The translations under genes were made by a program, and so were the position numbers. From NCBI GenBank assembly GCA_016708785.1, contig JADJFC010000002.1:372001-436000 (forward strand): DNA of 64,000 bases, given 5' to 3'. The notes under the pieces are model-generated. The model had not been told where the DNA came from and did not search any database. It saw only the letters and a program-made list of their open reading frames with translations. Below are positions 49,105 to 61,855 of this stretch, piece after piece. The number at the start of each line of letters is the position of its first letter. The stretch's first letter is position 1. Origin of the DNA: Bacteroidota bacterium (GTDB lineage Bacteria; Bacteroidota; Bacteroidia; AKYH767-A; 2013-40CM-41-45).

Positions 49105-52100
49105 ATGCTGAATTTTACTCAAACAAGTGAAACCCACAGCAGTATGCGTCCTTTTCTACGTAGACTGATACTCTTTATTTCAATCGCAGCAACGATTGGC
49201 ATTTTCCCAAGAAAAGCTTACGCAACGCACATGGCTGGTGCGGATATTTCCTATACCTGTCTGGGTGGTAATTCTTATCGTATCGATTTAACATTCTATC
49301 GCGATTGTGCAGGTTCGCCTGCATTATCTGAAGTATATCTTGATTTCAGTTCTGTTAGTTGCGGCCAAAGTTTTCAGCAGACCTTGGTTGTAGAAGACAG
49401 TTCAGAGATCGCTTATCCCGTGTCCATCGCAAAGTACAAAATGTACTGATCCCGCTTCTCCTAATCCAGGCATCAAACAATATGTCTATACTCAAATCGT
49501 AACTCTTCCTGCACAATGTAGTGACTGGATCATCGGCTGGGGCTACTGTTGCAGAAACTGTGACATCACAACTATGGTTCAAACTGTACCATGTGTTCCG
49601 GGGTCTAATCCCGGACTATATATTGAGACGACACTTGATAATTTAAACGTAACGTGTAATTCTTCACCGCAATTTTCTAATATTCCTATTGCTTTCGTTT
49701 GTGTTGGACAATCATTCACATATAACCATGGTGTATTTGATCCCGATGGAGACTCTTTGGTGTATTCGTTGGTTGATCCTTTGACTAGCGATAGCGTCCA
49801 TAGTCCGATTCCTTACATGCCCGGATTTTCTGCTGCAAGTCCAATAACATCATCGCCCGCACTTGGTATTGATCCTGTAACCGGTGACATCACATTTACG
49901 CCAACTCAACAAGAGGTTGGTGTGCTTTCTGTCCTGGTTCAGGAATATAGAAATGGTGTGTTGATCGGAAGTGTAATCCGCGATATGGAGATCTACATTC
50001 GTCCGTGTACGAATACAATTCCTACTGCATCGGGTATCAACGGTAGTCCATCAAGAGATACTACTGTTTGTCCGGGAACATCTTTCTGCTTCGATATTTT
50101 CTCTGATGATGTCGATGCCAATCAAAGCGTGTCAATGGTATGGAATCAAGGTGTTGCAGGTGGTACTTTTAATGTTACCGGTTTCCCATTTCCTACAGGT
50201 GAATTCTGCTGGACTGCGCCTACAGTAAACGTTAGTACATTGCCATATACTTTTACCGTCACAGTTACTGATAATGCATGTCCAAGTAATGGATATCAAA
50301 CCTATTCATTCAATATATATGTAAATACTCCAATTCAAAGTGTGAATTCGACAGATGTAACTTGTAATGGAGCAGGGGATGGAACGGCAACTGCTTTGAC
50401 AACCAGCCCGACGGGAAATTATTCTTTCTCTCGTCGCCGGGCGGAGCTACTACTCAAACCATCACTGGACTTGGAGGAGGAACATATACCGTAACAGTGA
50501 TCGATAGTATCAGCGGTTGCTCTGCAACTGGTACTACAACTATTATAGATCCTGCTATAATTACAGATAGTATTTATTCAACCGGTACACCATGTACAGG
50601 AAATGGATTTGCAGTAGTATTTGCATCAGGAGGAACAGGTGCTTATTCTTATAGCTGGAATACTATTCCTCCTACATTAAATGATACCGTATCCGGACTT
50701 TCAGCAGGAACTTATCAGGTTACAATTACTGATGCCAATGGTTGTTCAACAACCGATTCAGTTGCTGTTTCGACCGGACCCGGTTCTGTTGTTGTAACGA
50801 TCGATTCAGTTTCATCATTGAATTGTTATACGGATACAACAGGTTATGCCAGCGTATCCGCAACCGGTGGTACTCCCGGTTATACATATGTATGGAATAC
50901 AATTCCTGTTCAAACTGGTCCTGTTGCAATTAATCTTCCTCCGGGATTATATACTGTAACTGTTACCGATTCTGTCGGATGCTCTTCAACTCAAAATGCA
51001 AACGTTGTCTCGCCTCCTGCAATAAACCTAACCGGTTCAAGTACTCCGGCAGGTTGTAATCTTGCCGATGGTAGCGCATCGGTAACTGTTTCGGGTGGTT
51101 TACCGGGATATACGTATTCATGGGATACACTTTCAGTTACTACTCCAACATTGAACAATGTACCTGCGGGAATTTACACAGTGACAGTTGTTGACACAAA
51201 TAATTGTACATCAACATTAGATGTTGCCGTTTCTAATACAGCTATTCCGGCACCAAACGTAAATGTTTCCGGTCAGCCATTGTGTAATGGTGATGCTAAT
51301 GCAACTGCTATCATCATTCCTCAAGGAGGAACGACGCCATTTACTTTTACTTGGGATGGAGCATCTTCAAATGATACAATTACAAATCTTGCAGCCGGAA
51401 CTTATATTGCCGGTGTTACGGATTCTGCTGGTTGTTCTTCCTTCTTTACAGTTATCATAACTCAACCGGCAGTTCTCAATATTAATTTTGTTGCAACCAA
51501 TCCAAGCTGTTTTGGTGACAGCAGTGGAGGAGCAGTGGTTAGTCCTGTAGGCGGAACTTTCCCATTCACTTATTCATGGTCACCAATTGGTGGATCGGAT
51601 TCAAGTGCAACAGATTTGCCACCGGGATCATACACTGTAACCGTTACAGATGCTAACAATTGTACAGCTACTGCATCAACCACTATTTCAACAACTGCAC
51701 AGATCTTTGTTAATGTTACCGATTCTGTAAACGCATCGTGCCATGGTAGCAATGATGCCTCCATTGACCTTACGGTTTCCGGAAGTGACCCGTTTACATT
51801 CAACTGGAATCAAGGCGAAGCTTTCACTGAAGACCTTGTAAACATTGATGCAGGTCCTTATACTGTTGTGGTTTCAGATGTAATTGGTTGTACTTCTTCC
51901 TTGACTGTTAACATTTCCCAGCCACCCGCTATACCTGTTGATGCAGGTGTTGATACTGCAATTTGCAGTGGTGTCAGCGAATATCAATTAGACGCTAACT
52001 TGTTCGCCGGAACTACAGGTACATGGTCTTCTTCTGTATCCGGAGTTACATTCAACAATACTACTGATCCTGATGCAATAGCTATGAATTTAACCGGTGG

Positions 52101-52941
52101 TGCAAATCCTTTAACATGGACGGTCTCTGACGGAACTTGTCAGACCGCTCAAACGATCACAGTCTATAACTACAATTCGATATCTTCGAATGCCGGTTCC
52201 GACTTTGAAGTTTGCGGGTCGGGGTCAACACAATTAAATGGTAACACATTGGTGAGCTTTACCGGTTACTGGACAGGTTTCCCAATTACATTTAATGATT
52301 CGACTCTATATAATGCAATGGCAACAGGTTCAGTTTTTGGAGAACATGTTGTGACCTGGACACTCACAAATACAGAGTGTATTGATAGTGACACGTTGCT
52401 CTTTATTGTTGATGAGCCCGTATCTGCTGATGCCGGACCATTCGATATTGCTTGTTCAAACACAGGTGAAGTGAGTGCGCTTTCTCCACAGGTTGGAGCA
52501 GGGCAATGGGCAGTGCAAGCTCCTTCGTCAGCGACTTTTGTCGATCCAACAATTGAAAATACAACAGTAAATGGCTTATCATTAGGAGCGAATATCTTAG
52601 TATGGCAAGTAACGAATGGTTTGTGTTCTGCTTCTGATACTACTTCACTGTTTTATGATATTGCTTGTGAACTGGAATTGCCTACAGGTTTTACTCCAAA
52701 TGGTGATGGCTATAACGATGGATATGAGATCAAAGGGATTGAAGGATATCCGTTGAATGTTTTCCACGTTTATAATCGCTGGGGAAATGAAGTTTATACA
52801 AAAGAAAATTATAAGAATACAGATTGGTTAGGAAATAATAATAGCGGAAGTCAACTTCCTGAATCAACATACTTTGTTGTTCTTGAAATAAAAAATACAG
52901 AAATTAAAATTGGTACTTACGTTGACTTACGTAGAAAATAA
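49105..52941 (+). CDS. SprB-repeat surface adhesin with type B T9SS domain, paralog 1 (two frameshifts)
   Basis: About 1278 residues after two single-base breaks are bridged. The signal peptide ends near RKAYA. The first domain (THMAGADISYTCLGGNSYRI...FYRDCAG) is shared with the adhesin at 56057. The region GVFDPDGDSLVYSLV follows, then seven SprB-type repeats (pattern C.g..dG.a.v...GG..pytY.W......L..G.Y.vtVtD..GC), two Ig-like domains, and a type B sorting domain (LPTGFTPNGDGYNDGYEIKG to LRRK). Break 1 is a C-run (49417-49419, one C too many); restored it reads YPCPSQSTKCTD. Break 2 is near 50430 (one base short), inside repeat 1. SprB relatives are mobile surface adhesins in gliding. Confidence 0.88.
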
Positions 52942-52971
52942 CATTCACACAGAAGCCACAAAAAATATAAT

Positions 52972-53902
52972 ATGAAGAGGATTTGCATTTCAGCCCTGCT
53001 GATGTTTTTTTAGTGTCGCCGGCTATTGTCAGCAAGATGTTCTGATTAGCCAGTACATGTTCAATCCATTACTGCTTAATCCTGCATATGCAGGAAGTAA
53101 AGATTACATGATGGCAACATTGCTATATCGTAAGCAGTGGGTCGATTTTAAAGGAGCTCCAACAACACAGATTGGAACTTTACATGGACCATTAGGTCTT
53201 TCTAAATTCGGCTGGGGAGTTACACTTGCTCACGATAAGATTGGTGTTACTGATCGGACAGAAGGCTTTCTTAGTGCAGCTTATCAAATGAAATTAAGCG
53301 AGAAATTCAAACTAGGTGTTGGATTGAGAGCCGGTGGTGCATATTACACTTACCAGAACAGCGATCTGATTTATTGGGATGCTAATGATCCTTTGTTTGA
53401 AGGAAATCAAACTAACAAGTTTCTCCCGAATGCAGGGGCAGGTGCATATCTGTACTCAGACAAATTCTATTTTGGTGTGTCACTTCCTAATGCAATCACC
53501 TACGACACTACAAAAGTGCTAAGCGTTGGTATGAGTGGTAATGTAGTGCCGAATCAGGTTCGACATTATTTCTTTACAACAGGGTATGCATTTGAGATCA
53601 ATCCTGATTTAGTGATCAAGCCAAGTGTATTGGTTAAGCAATGTGCAAATGCGCCTCTTGAAGCAGATATAAATGTGAATGTATTACTTGCACAGGTTCT
53701 TTGGTTGGGTGTAAGTTATAGAACTGAAGATGCTATTGTTGCACTGATCGAATTGCAATTGTCTAAGAAATTCAGATTAGGATATAGCTATGATTTTACC
53801 ACTACTAATGTGAAGAATTATTCATCGGGATCACATGAAATCATGCTTGGTTATGATTTCGGTTATGACATCATGAAAGTCAAAACTCCACGTTACTTCT
53901 AA
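52972..53902 (+). CDS. PorP/SprF family type IX secretion membrane protein (frameshifted)
   Basis: About 309 residues when one frameshift is bridged. The visible ORF starts MFNPLLLNPAYAGSKDYM, the family motif, but a T-run (53005-53011, one T too many) hides the N-terminus. The restored sequence starts MKRICISALLMFFSVAGYCQ (signal peptide) and continues QDVLISQYMFNP. Features are FKGAPTTQIGTLHGPL and an outer-membrane beta-barrel pattern ending in an aromatic residue. PorP/SprF proteins are needed for export or attachment of type B CTD proteins such as SprB. It lies between the two SprB-like adhesins, 30 bases after the first. Confidence 0.88.
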
Positions 53903-53953
53903 TTACTTCCATTTTACACTGCATACAATAACTGCTTGCAAAAACACCTACGA

Positions 53954-55852
53954 ATGACCAAAAAATTATTTTCTGTTTTATTAATTGCTGCCGGACTGCT
54001 TTTAAGTGGCTGTGCAAGTTATCACCTCAGACAGGGAAATCGACTTTATAAAGACCTTGCCTATAGCCAGGCAATTGAAGAGTATCAAAAAGGCCTGAGT
54101 AAAAAAGAAAATGCTGCTGCCCGCATAAAGCTGGCAGAAAGCTATAGAAAAATGAACAATTTGCCTAAAGCTGAAGAAGAGTATGCTAAGGTTGTATTGC
54201 TTCCTGAGGCTGAGCCAGTTCATAAACTACGTTATGGTCAATTGCTGATGCGTAGTGGAAAGTATGTAGTTGCCCGTTCTTATTTTGAACTCTATCTGCA
54301 AGCTAATCCGAATGATCAGGCTGTTGCTAAACTTAAATCAAGCTGCGATAGTATTGAAATGTGGCAAAAAGATTCTGCTAAATACACTATGCAGTCGTCA
54401 ACTTTGAATACAGGACAAAGTAACTTCAGTCCGGTATGGTATAAAGAAGGTATTGCATTTGCAAGTGATCGAAATTCAAAAGCTAAAACGGCAGATTGGA
54501 CAGGTAAACCTTATCTTGAAATGTATTACTCAAAAGGAAATCTTGAAACGGGATTTGCTTCTCCTACTTTGTTGGATGGAATCAATGGACGTTATCACGA
54601 CGGTCCTGCTGCTTTTAACTCCAAAGGAGATACAATGTATTTTACCCGTAATAATTACGTGAATAAGAAAGTTCAGAAGTCGAATGAAGATGTTGTTGAT
54701 TTGAAAATAATGAGAGCCGTGAAGAAAGATACTGCTTGGATCGATCTGACTGAATTTGAATATAACAGCAAGGAATACAGTACCGGACATCCTGCATTGA
54801 ACACAGATGGAACGAAGATGTATTTCGTGAGCGATATGCCCGGTGGTTCAGGTGGAACTGATATCTACCTGACAGAAAAAATGAATAACATCTGGAGTAA
54901 GCCGGTTAATCTTGGTCCAAATGTAAATACTCCTTACAATGAAATGTTCCCAATGATCTGGAAAGATTCAATTCTTTATTTCAGTTCTGAAGGTCATTAT
55001 AACATGGGTGGGTTAGATCTTTTCTATACTTCAAAAGATCAGAACGGTTGGAAAGAAGCTCGTAATATGGGTTATCCTTTGAATACGAGTTATGATGATT
55101 TTGGTGTAGCATTAAACGATAGTGGTAATGCAGGAATTATTTCCAGCAACAGGAATTCTAAGAATACAATGCAAGACAACCTGTACACTTTCACGATCAA
55201 TGATCTTCGTTTTACTTTGGAAGGAATTGCAGTGGATAAGACAACGCAAGAGCCCGTTGCAGGTGTAATTGTTGAATTAACAAATACGATAACAAACAAA
55301 AAGGAAACGGCAATTACCGGACCTGACGGTAAGTTTCTTTTTAAGTTAAATCCTGAAACATCATATACTGTTGTCGGAACAAAAGACGGCTATTTCACAA
55401 ATACGGAACCGGTAACCACAGTAGGAAAGATCAGAAGCGAGAGCATGTACGTAAAGCTCAAACTTGAACTGGATAGAATCATTGTAGATAAACCAATCGT
55501 TCTGAAAAACATTTATTACGATCTTGATAAATGGGATATTCGTCCGGATGCAGCCATAGAATTGGATAACCTTGTTCAGATCATGAATGAGAATCCTGCG
55601 ATCAGCATAGAATTAGGTTCTCACACCGATTCTCGTGCCGATGATAAATACAATATGAATTTGTCACAAAAACGTGCAGAAGCTGCCGTTAATTACATTG
55701 TTTCAAAAGGAGTGAGCCAAGCAAGGATCACTGCCAAAGGTTATGGAGAAACGATGTTAGTGAATCAATGTGCTAATAAAGTCGCTTGTTCCGAAGAGGA
55801 ACACCAGGCGAACCGTAGAACTGAATTCAAAGTTGTATCAATAGCAAAGTAA
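53954..55852 (+). CDS. PorE-like OmpA-family lipoprotein
   Basis: A 632-residue lipoprotein with a lipobox LLLSGC (Cys20). Domains in order: TPR-like repeats (about 25-130), a PD40/WD40-like beta-propeller (about 140-420, for example GIAFASDRNSK, TKMYFVSDMPGGSGGTDIYL), a CNA-B-like carboxypeptidase regulatory domain (about 420-505), and a C-terminal OmpA peptidoglycan-binding domain (IELGSHTDSRADDKYNMNLSQKRAEAAVNYI). This order is that of PorE, the T9SS component that links the outer-membrane machinery to peptidoglycan. It lies directly after the PorP/SprF gene. The ATG at 53954 is preferred over 53936 because the signal begins there. Confidence 0.87.
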   Translation: MTKKLFSVLLIAAGLLLSGCASYHLRQGNRLYKDLAYSQAIEEYQKGLSKKENAAARIKLAESYRKMNNLPKAEEEYAKVVLLPEAEPVHKLRYGQLLMRSGKYVVARSYFELYLQANPNDQAVAKLKSSCDSIEMWQKDSAKYTMQSSTLNTGQSNFSPVWYKEGIAFASDRNSKAKTADWTGKPYLEMYYSKGNLETGFASPTLLDGINGRYHDGPAAFNSKGDTMYFTRNNYVNKKVQKSNEDVVDLKIMRAVKKDTAWIDLTEFEYNSKEYSTGHPALNTDGTKMYFVSDMPGGSGGTDIYLTEKMNNIWSKPVNLGPNVNTPYNEMFPMIWKDSILYFSSEGHYNMGGLDLFYTSKDQNGWKEARNMGYPLNTSYDDFGVALNDSGNAGIISSNRNSKNTMQDNLYTFTINDLRFTLEGIAVDKTTQEPVAGVIVELTNTITNKKETAITGPDGKFLFKLNPETSYTVVGTKDGYFTNTEPVTTVGKIRSESMYVKLKLELDRIIVDKPIVLKNIYYDLDKWDIRPDAAIELDNLVQIMNENPAISIELGSHTDSRADDKYNMNLSQKRAEAAVNYIVSKGVSQARITAKGYGETMLVNQCANKVACSEEEHQANRRTEFKVVSIAK

Positions 55853-55873
55853 AAAGTCTGAAAATATACAAGT

Positions 55874-55900
55874 AAGGCCGGAGAGATCCGGCCTTTTTTT
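55874..55900 (+). terminator. Intrinsic terminator after the PorE-like gene
   Basis: A nine-bp stem AAGGCCGGA / TCCGGCCTT with a GAGA loop, followed by a T-run to 55900. The second adhesin gene is therefore likely transcribed separately. Confidence 0.9.
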
Positions 55901-56056
55901 ATGGTCTAAAGTTGAGATTTCGATTGAAATTCATGTGGCAAAATGTTGAAAAGTGTGTTTAAATGATTACTGTCACTAGAGGAAGAACAGGCTTAAGTTT
56001 TATGAACTTTCCAACTTATTATAATCAGGCAATACAGTCTTATAACTCACACATAC

Positions 56057-59000
56057 ATGATGCAATTAACTACATTTTACAGGAACACAATTTCCAGGTT
56101 GTTCTTTATTGCTTTCGTTTTAATTACGAATCTTTCTTCTTTCAATGCTGCTGCAACCCATTCGTCAGGTGCTGATCTTCAATACACATGGGTCAGTGGT
56201 AATACTTTCAAAGTGACCGTCTCTTTTTACAGAGATTGCGCCGGTGTCGCTGCGCCTGCTACCATCACGTTGAATGCAAAATCAACTTCATGTTCCAGAA
56301 ATCAGAATTACACTTTAAATCTGGTTGGTGGAACAGGACAAGAAATCACATTTCCGTGTAGAACAGTGCAGACCAAGTGTACAAGTTCAGGTTCTGTTAA
56401 TGCAGGCTACCAACGTTACGAATACTCGAATAATGTTACTCTTCCGCAACAATGTACTGATTGGGTAATGAGTTTCTATGTATGTTGTCGAAATTGTGCG
56501 ATCACTACACTTAATAACCCTTGTGCCGACAATATGTACATTGAAGCAACATTGAACAACGTTGCTGCTCCAAGAAATAATTCTGCACAGTTTACGAATA
56601 TCCCTGTAGCTTTGATTTGTGTGAATCAAAGTTTCACATACAACCATGGCGTTTTTGATCCTGATGGAGACTCATTGGTATACTCTTTCATCACTCCAAA
56701 AACCTTTAATACTTCAACAAATACTGTTGGTAGTGTAACTTTCAATCCCGGATTTTCAAGCACAAGTCCGTTAACATCCAGTCCGGCTACAACTCTGAAT
56801 TCAGCGAATGGAGATATTACAATGTTCCCAACTGTCAATGGAGAAATTGGTGTATGTGCGATCATTGTTCGAGAATATAGAAACGGTGTCCTTATCGGAA
56901 GTGCAATTCGTGATATGCAATTTCTAACACGGATTTGTAATCCCAATTTTTTACCTACTGCATCCGGAATAAATGGTACAGGTAGTTTTGAAGTTACTGT
57001 TTGTCCGGGTGCCAACATAAACTTTACCATAAGTTCAGCCGATCCAAATCCTGCCGATACGATCGTGATGTCATGGAACAATTCAATTTCTGCTGCAACT
57101 TTCAATACAGTAGGAGCGAAGTTGCCTGTTGGAACATTTAACTGGACTCCAACATTAGCTGATGCCCGCGCTCAACCTTATACTTTTATTGTCATTGTTC
57201 GTGATAATGCCTGCCCTTATGCCGGATCGCAAACCTATTCTTTTATCATTCATGTCCCTGTCATTACTGCTGCTGTATCCAGTCCGGTTTTCTCCGGCTA
57301 TAATGTTGCTTGTAGTGGAGCATCAACAGGAGCAATTACGGCAACCGGTGGTGGAGGAACTTCGCCATATACGTATCTATGGACACCTTCAGGTCAAACT
57401 ACTCAAACAGCAACAGGTCTGGCAGTAAATACTTATTCAGTAACTATCACCGACGCTGACGGTTGTACCAATTCTGCTTCAACTACACTTACTGAGCCAC
57501 CAACCGTTGTTGCTGATTCTATTTCTGCTTCAACTAATATCTCTTGTTTCGGTGCTTCAAATGGAAGCGCTACTGCTGTTGCTTATGGTGGAGTTGGCCC
57601 TTACACTTACCTTTGGACTCCCAGTGGTCAAACAACAGCAACTGCGACAGGACTAGGTCCTGTAAGTTATACTGTCAGAGCGACAGATGCCAACGGTTGT
57701 ACCAGCCAACAGTCAATTTTAATTACTCAACCTACAGCATTGAGTGCTGTCGTTTCTCAATTCGATAATGTCACGTGCAGAAATAATGCGAATGGAAGTA
57801 TGACCATCGTTCCATCAGGTGGAACGGGCCCATATACACATAGCTGGTCTAATGGTGCTTCAACAGCTGCAATAACAAATCTTGGTCCCGGAAATTATAC
57901 GGATACTATCAGAGATGCAAATAACTGTATGTTCCTGATCAGTCAGACAATTACTGAACCTGCCATAATTCTTGGTATTCCTGCTTCATCAATTTCAACT
58001 TCCAATGTCAATTGTTTTGGTGGTGCCGATGGAACTGCTTCCGTTACACCATCAGGTGGAACACTGCCTTACGATATTCAATGGTCGAATGGTGATACAG
58101 GAACAGTTGCAGATTCATTGATAGCGGGAACTTATCTAGTCACGATTACCGATGGTAATTTATGTTCATTTGATTCTACCATAACGATCACCGCTCCAAG
58201 TGTACTGGCTTCTGCATTCGTTAATTATGCAATTACTCCCGGTGGAACGGATATCGCTTGTAACGGACAAACTACAGGTCAGTCGAAAATTACAGTTAGT
58301 GGAGGAACGCCTCCCTATTCTTATTTATGGAATACAGGCGCAACGATTGATTCAATCATTAATAGAGGTGCCGGAATTTATGATGTAGTCATTACTGATT
58401 TTAACGGTTGTACTTAATGATTGATACCATCACTGAACCGGCTGTACTCGCAAGTACTCTGAATGTGCGAAACGTAGCATGTAAAGGTGAAGCAAGTGGT
58501 TATATCATTGCTAATTTGACAGGCGGGTCACCGGCATATTCTTATGCATGGACTCCAAATATCAGTACCAATGATAGCGCTTATTTAATTCCTGCAGGAT
58601 TCTATTCATTAACAACGACAGACTTGAATGGATGTACAAAAATAGATACTTTAACGATCACTGAGCCGGATACACTTGTTCCTTTGATATTGCCTTCAAC
58701 ATTTATCGGAGCCGTGAATCTTCGTTGCTTTGGAGATTCAAGTGGAACTGCAACCGTAACAGTTTTTGGTGGCACAGCTCCGTTTACTTATGTGTGGAAT
58801 ACCGGAGATACTACAGCGAGTATTGCTAACCTTCCTGCCGATAAAATTACCGTCAGAGTAGTTGATGCAAATGGTTGCTCAATTGAAAGAGATACAACGC
58901 TTACTCAGCCACCACCATTCACACATATATCAGATATATATGATCCAATGTGTTTCGGTGATTCTTCAGGATACATTAAAATAAATCTTGCAGGAAGTAC

Positions 59001-61764
59001 ACCACCTTATACATATAATTGGAATAATGGAGCAACAACTGATTCAATTGGCAACCTTACATCCGGTACATTCTATTGTATTGTCGAAGATGCAAACAAT
59101 TGTTTGGATAGTCTTGGATTTGTAATGGCCAACCCTGATTCAATAATTGTTCCTGCAATTGTTTCCGATTATCAAGGCTATAATATAAGTTGTGCCGGTG
59201 GAAGTAATGGTGCTATTCAGGTATTCCCATTTGGTGGTGATAATACATTCACTTACACATGGTCGAATGCACAAACATCAGATAGCATCACAGGTTTGAG
59301 TGCAGCAACATACAATTTAACAATTCTCGATGGACGAGGATGTAGAAAGGATACTTCCATTACATTAACTGAACCAATTCCACTAGCTGTAACTTTGTTG
59401 CCTGATACTTTTGTGGGCGGAACAAATGTTCGTTGCTTTGGATATAATGATGGCGGACTGCATTCAACTGTTTCCGGTGGGGTTTCACCATATCAATATT
59501 CATGGTCGAATGGTGATGTAGCTGATTCTGCTGTTGGATTGACTGCAGGTTCTTATTTGCTCACCGTAACTGATAGCAATGGATGTACAGTTGTTGATTC
59601 TGCTACTATCCTTGAACCGGATTCAATAAATTTGTTAGCAGTTGTACCAAATTTCAATGGTTTCAATATTGCATGCTTTGGTGATACAACTGCATGTATT
59701 ACATTGAATATGATAGGAGGGAATGCTCCATTTACATTTGTGTGGGATGGGAACGATACGCTCACAGCAACAACACGATGCGATTTAGGTGCGGATACAT
59801 TAAATTTAGTTATCCTTGATGGAAACGGATGTCAACTGGATACATTCTTTATCATTACCGGCCCACCTCCAATAGACATCAACTCCGTTCTCTCAAGTGC
59901 AGGCAGTTATAATATTGCATGTTTTGGAACCAATACCGGATCTATAGATCTTACCATGGCCGGTGGTGTCAGTCCTTTCAATTATCTGTGGTCTTCTTCG
60001 GAAACTACGGAAGATATTTCCAGTCTTGGGTCAGGGACTTATCAGGTGAATGTTACTGATGACAATGGTTGCCTCGATTCAGCTGCATTTACATTAACTG
60101 AGCCAACAGAACTTACTGCCGTCGTCTCAAGTACGCCAACTACATGTGGTTTGAATAATGGTACTGCTACTGCAACACCAACCGGTGGTGTAGCTCCGTA
60201 TACTTATCTATGGACAGGATCCCAAACTACTGCAACAGCAACAAATTTGCCTTCGCAACTATATTTCATTACAGTTACTGATAGCTTGGGTTGTATATTT
60301 TCTGATGTAGTAAGTGTAACAGCAAGTTCACAGGCAGTAGTTTCAATAAATTCATTTACTAATAATAATTGTTTTGGGACTACCGAAGGCACTGCAACCG
60401 CTACACTATCAGGTGGAGTAGCTCCTTTTACTTATTTGTGGTCTAATGGAGATACTACATTTACGGCTGACAGTCTTGCTGCCGGAAATTATACTCTTGC
60501 AGTTACAGATTCTAATAATTGTGTCTCTTCCGGTAGTGTTACAATTACTGAACCGAATGCTTTTGCCTTTAACTATACTGTTAACAATGCATATTGCAAT
60601 GGAGTAAATAATGGTTCTGTCACAGTTGCTGTTACAGGTGGTACCGGTTCCTACCAATTCAATTGGTCGAATGGTGATGTCGGTAATTTTGCTGACAGTT
60701 TACCGGGTGGTTTTGTGCTAGTACAAGTTACGGATAGCTTAAATTGTAGCCTGATCGATTCAGTAGACATCATTCAAGGTACATCAATCGCTTCAACGAT
60801 CGATGCTACAACAGATGTGTTATGCTTTGGTGGAAACAATGGTTTTGCTTCTGTGAATGTAGCCACAGGTGGACTAGGGCCGATAACATACAATTGGTCC
60901 AATGGTGATTCCGGACTTTCTATTGATTCATTGATTGCCGGTACTTATACTGTGAATATTGTTGACTCAGTTAATTGCTCCCTTTCATTAAGTGTAACTA
61001 TTACTGAACCTGGTGTGCTTGCTTTGAATCTGACATCAACAGATGTAACTTGTTTCGGTGATAACAATGGTGCAGCTGATGCGCTTGTAACAGGTGGTTT
61101 CGGAACATATACTTATGTATGGACTCCAAATATTTCAAGTAATCCATCGCTTACAAATCTAGGACCGGGCACATATTCAGTTGTGATCACCGATCAGAAT
61201 TTGTGCTCAACAAATTCATCAGCAATTATCACTGAGCCTGCAGAGATCGTTTCGGTAGCCGGATCTGACTTAGCAGATTGCGAAGCGACACTGACATTAA
61301 ATGCTGTTCTTAATTCACCATATACAGGCTTGTGGAGCGTGGCATCAGGCACAGCTAATTTCTCCGATCCGGCATCTCCAAATTCAACCATATCAGGATT
61401 GACATTAGGCGATAATCAAATTGTCTGGACCGTTACAGATGGTACTTGTTTCGGAAGTGATACTGTACTTGTAAGAAGAAATACGGATGCAGAATGTGAT
61501 CTAGTGATCCCTACAGGAATAACTCCGAATGGTGACGGTAAAAATGATCAATTGGTAATTCGTGGAATCGAAAGATACCCGGACAATGAAGTAACAATCT
61601 TCAATCGTTGGGGAAATCTGGTATATCAGAAAGAAAATTATAATAACGAATGGACAGGAGGGAATAATTCAAATGATCCATTACCGGAAGGAACATACTT
61701 TATAATTCTTGTGATCAGAAATACAGATATCAAGATGAATACATACATTGACCTACGGAGATAA
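56057..61764 (+). CDS. SprB-repeat surface adhesin with type B T9SS domain, paralog 2 (frameshifted)
   Basis: About 1902 residues when one frameshift is bridged. The signal peptide ends near NAAA. The shared N-terminal domain is THSSGADLQYTWVSGNTFKV...FYRDCAG, then GVFDPDGDSLVYSFI. I count 17 SprB-type repeats of about 70-80 residues (for example TNVRCFGYNDGG...NGCTVVDSATILEPD), ending in an Ig-like domain and a type B sorting domain (IPTGITPNGDGKNDQLVIRG to YIDLRR). The break is in a short T-run (58414-58415, one T short) in repeat 5, where NGCTLMIDTITEPA is restored. The sorting domain is closely similar to that of the adhesin at 49105. The role is probably gliding or adhesion, with the PorP/SprF-PorE pair as partners. 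Confidence 0.88.
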
Positions 61765-61839
61765 CTAATAAATAATAATAATAATAACAGGGCGTCGTAG
61801 GAAATTGTGACTACATAGCCCTTCGTTATTATTAGTTAT
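61761..61839. repeat. Inverted repeat (family 5, copy 2)
   Basis: The left part (61761-61799, AACTAATAA...AACAGGGCG) pairs imperfectly with the right part (61809-61839, CTACATAGCCCTTCGTTATTATTAGTT). It shares AACGAAGGGCTA/TTCGTTATT words with 16807-16862. It lies between the second adhesin and convergent genes; the left end overlaps the adhesin stop by a few bases. Confidence 0.65.
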
Positions 61840-61855
61840 TCAATATTCTTATTAA

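Noticed and set aside
50726..50933. Overlapping ORFs on both strands inside the first adhesin
   Set aside because: They are shadows of low-complexity Ser/Thr/Asn codons in the SprB repeats.
55963..56175. A 70-residue ORF before the second adhesin
   Set aside because: It overlaps the adhesin signal peptide in another frame and has no family features.
57300..61250. Regularly spaced repeats suggesting a CRISPR-like array
   Set aside because: The spacing is about 210-230 bases, repeats are diverged at DNA level and the frame is open throughout: these are SprB protein repeats.
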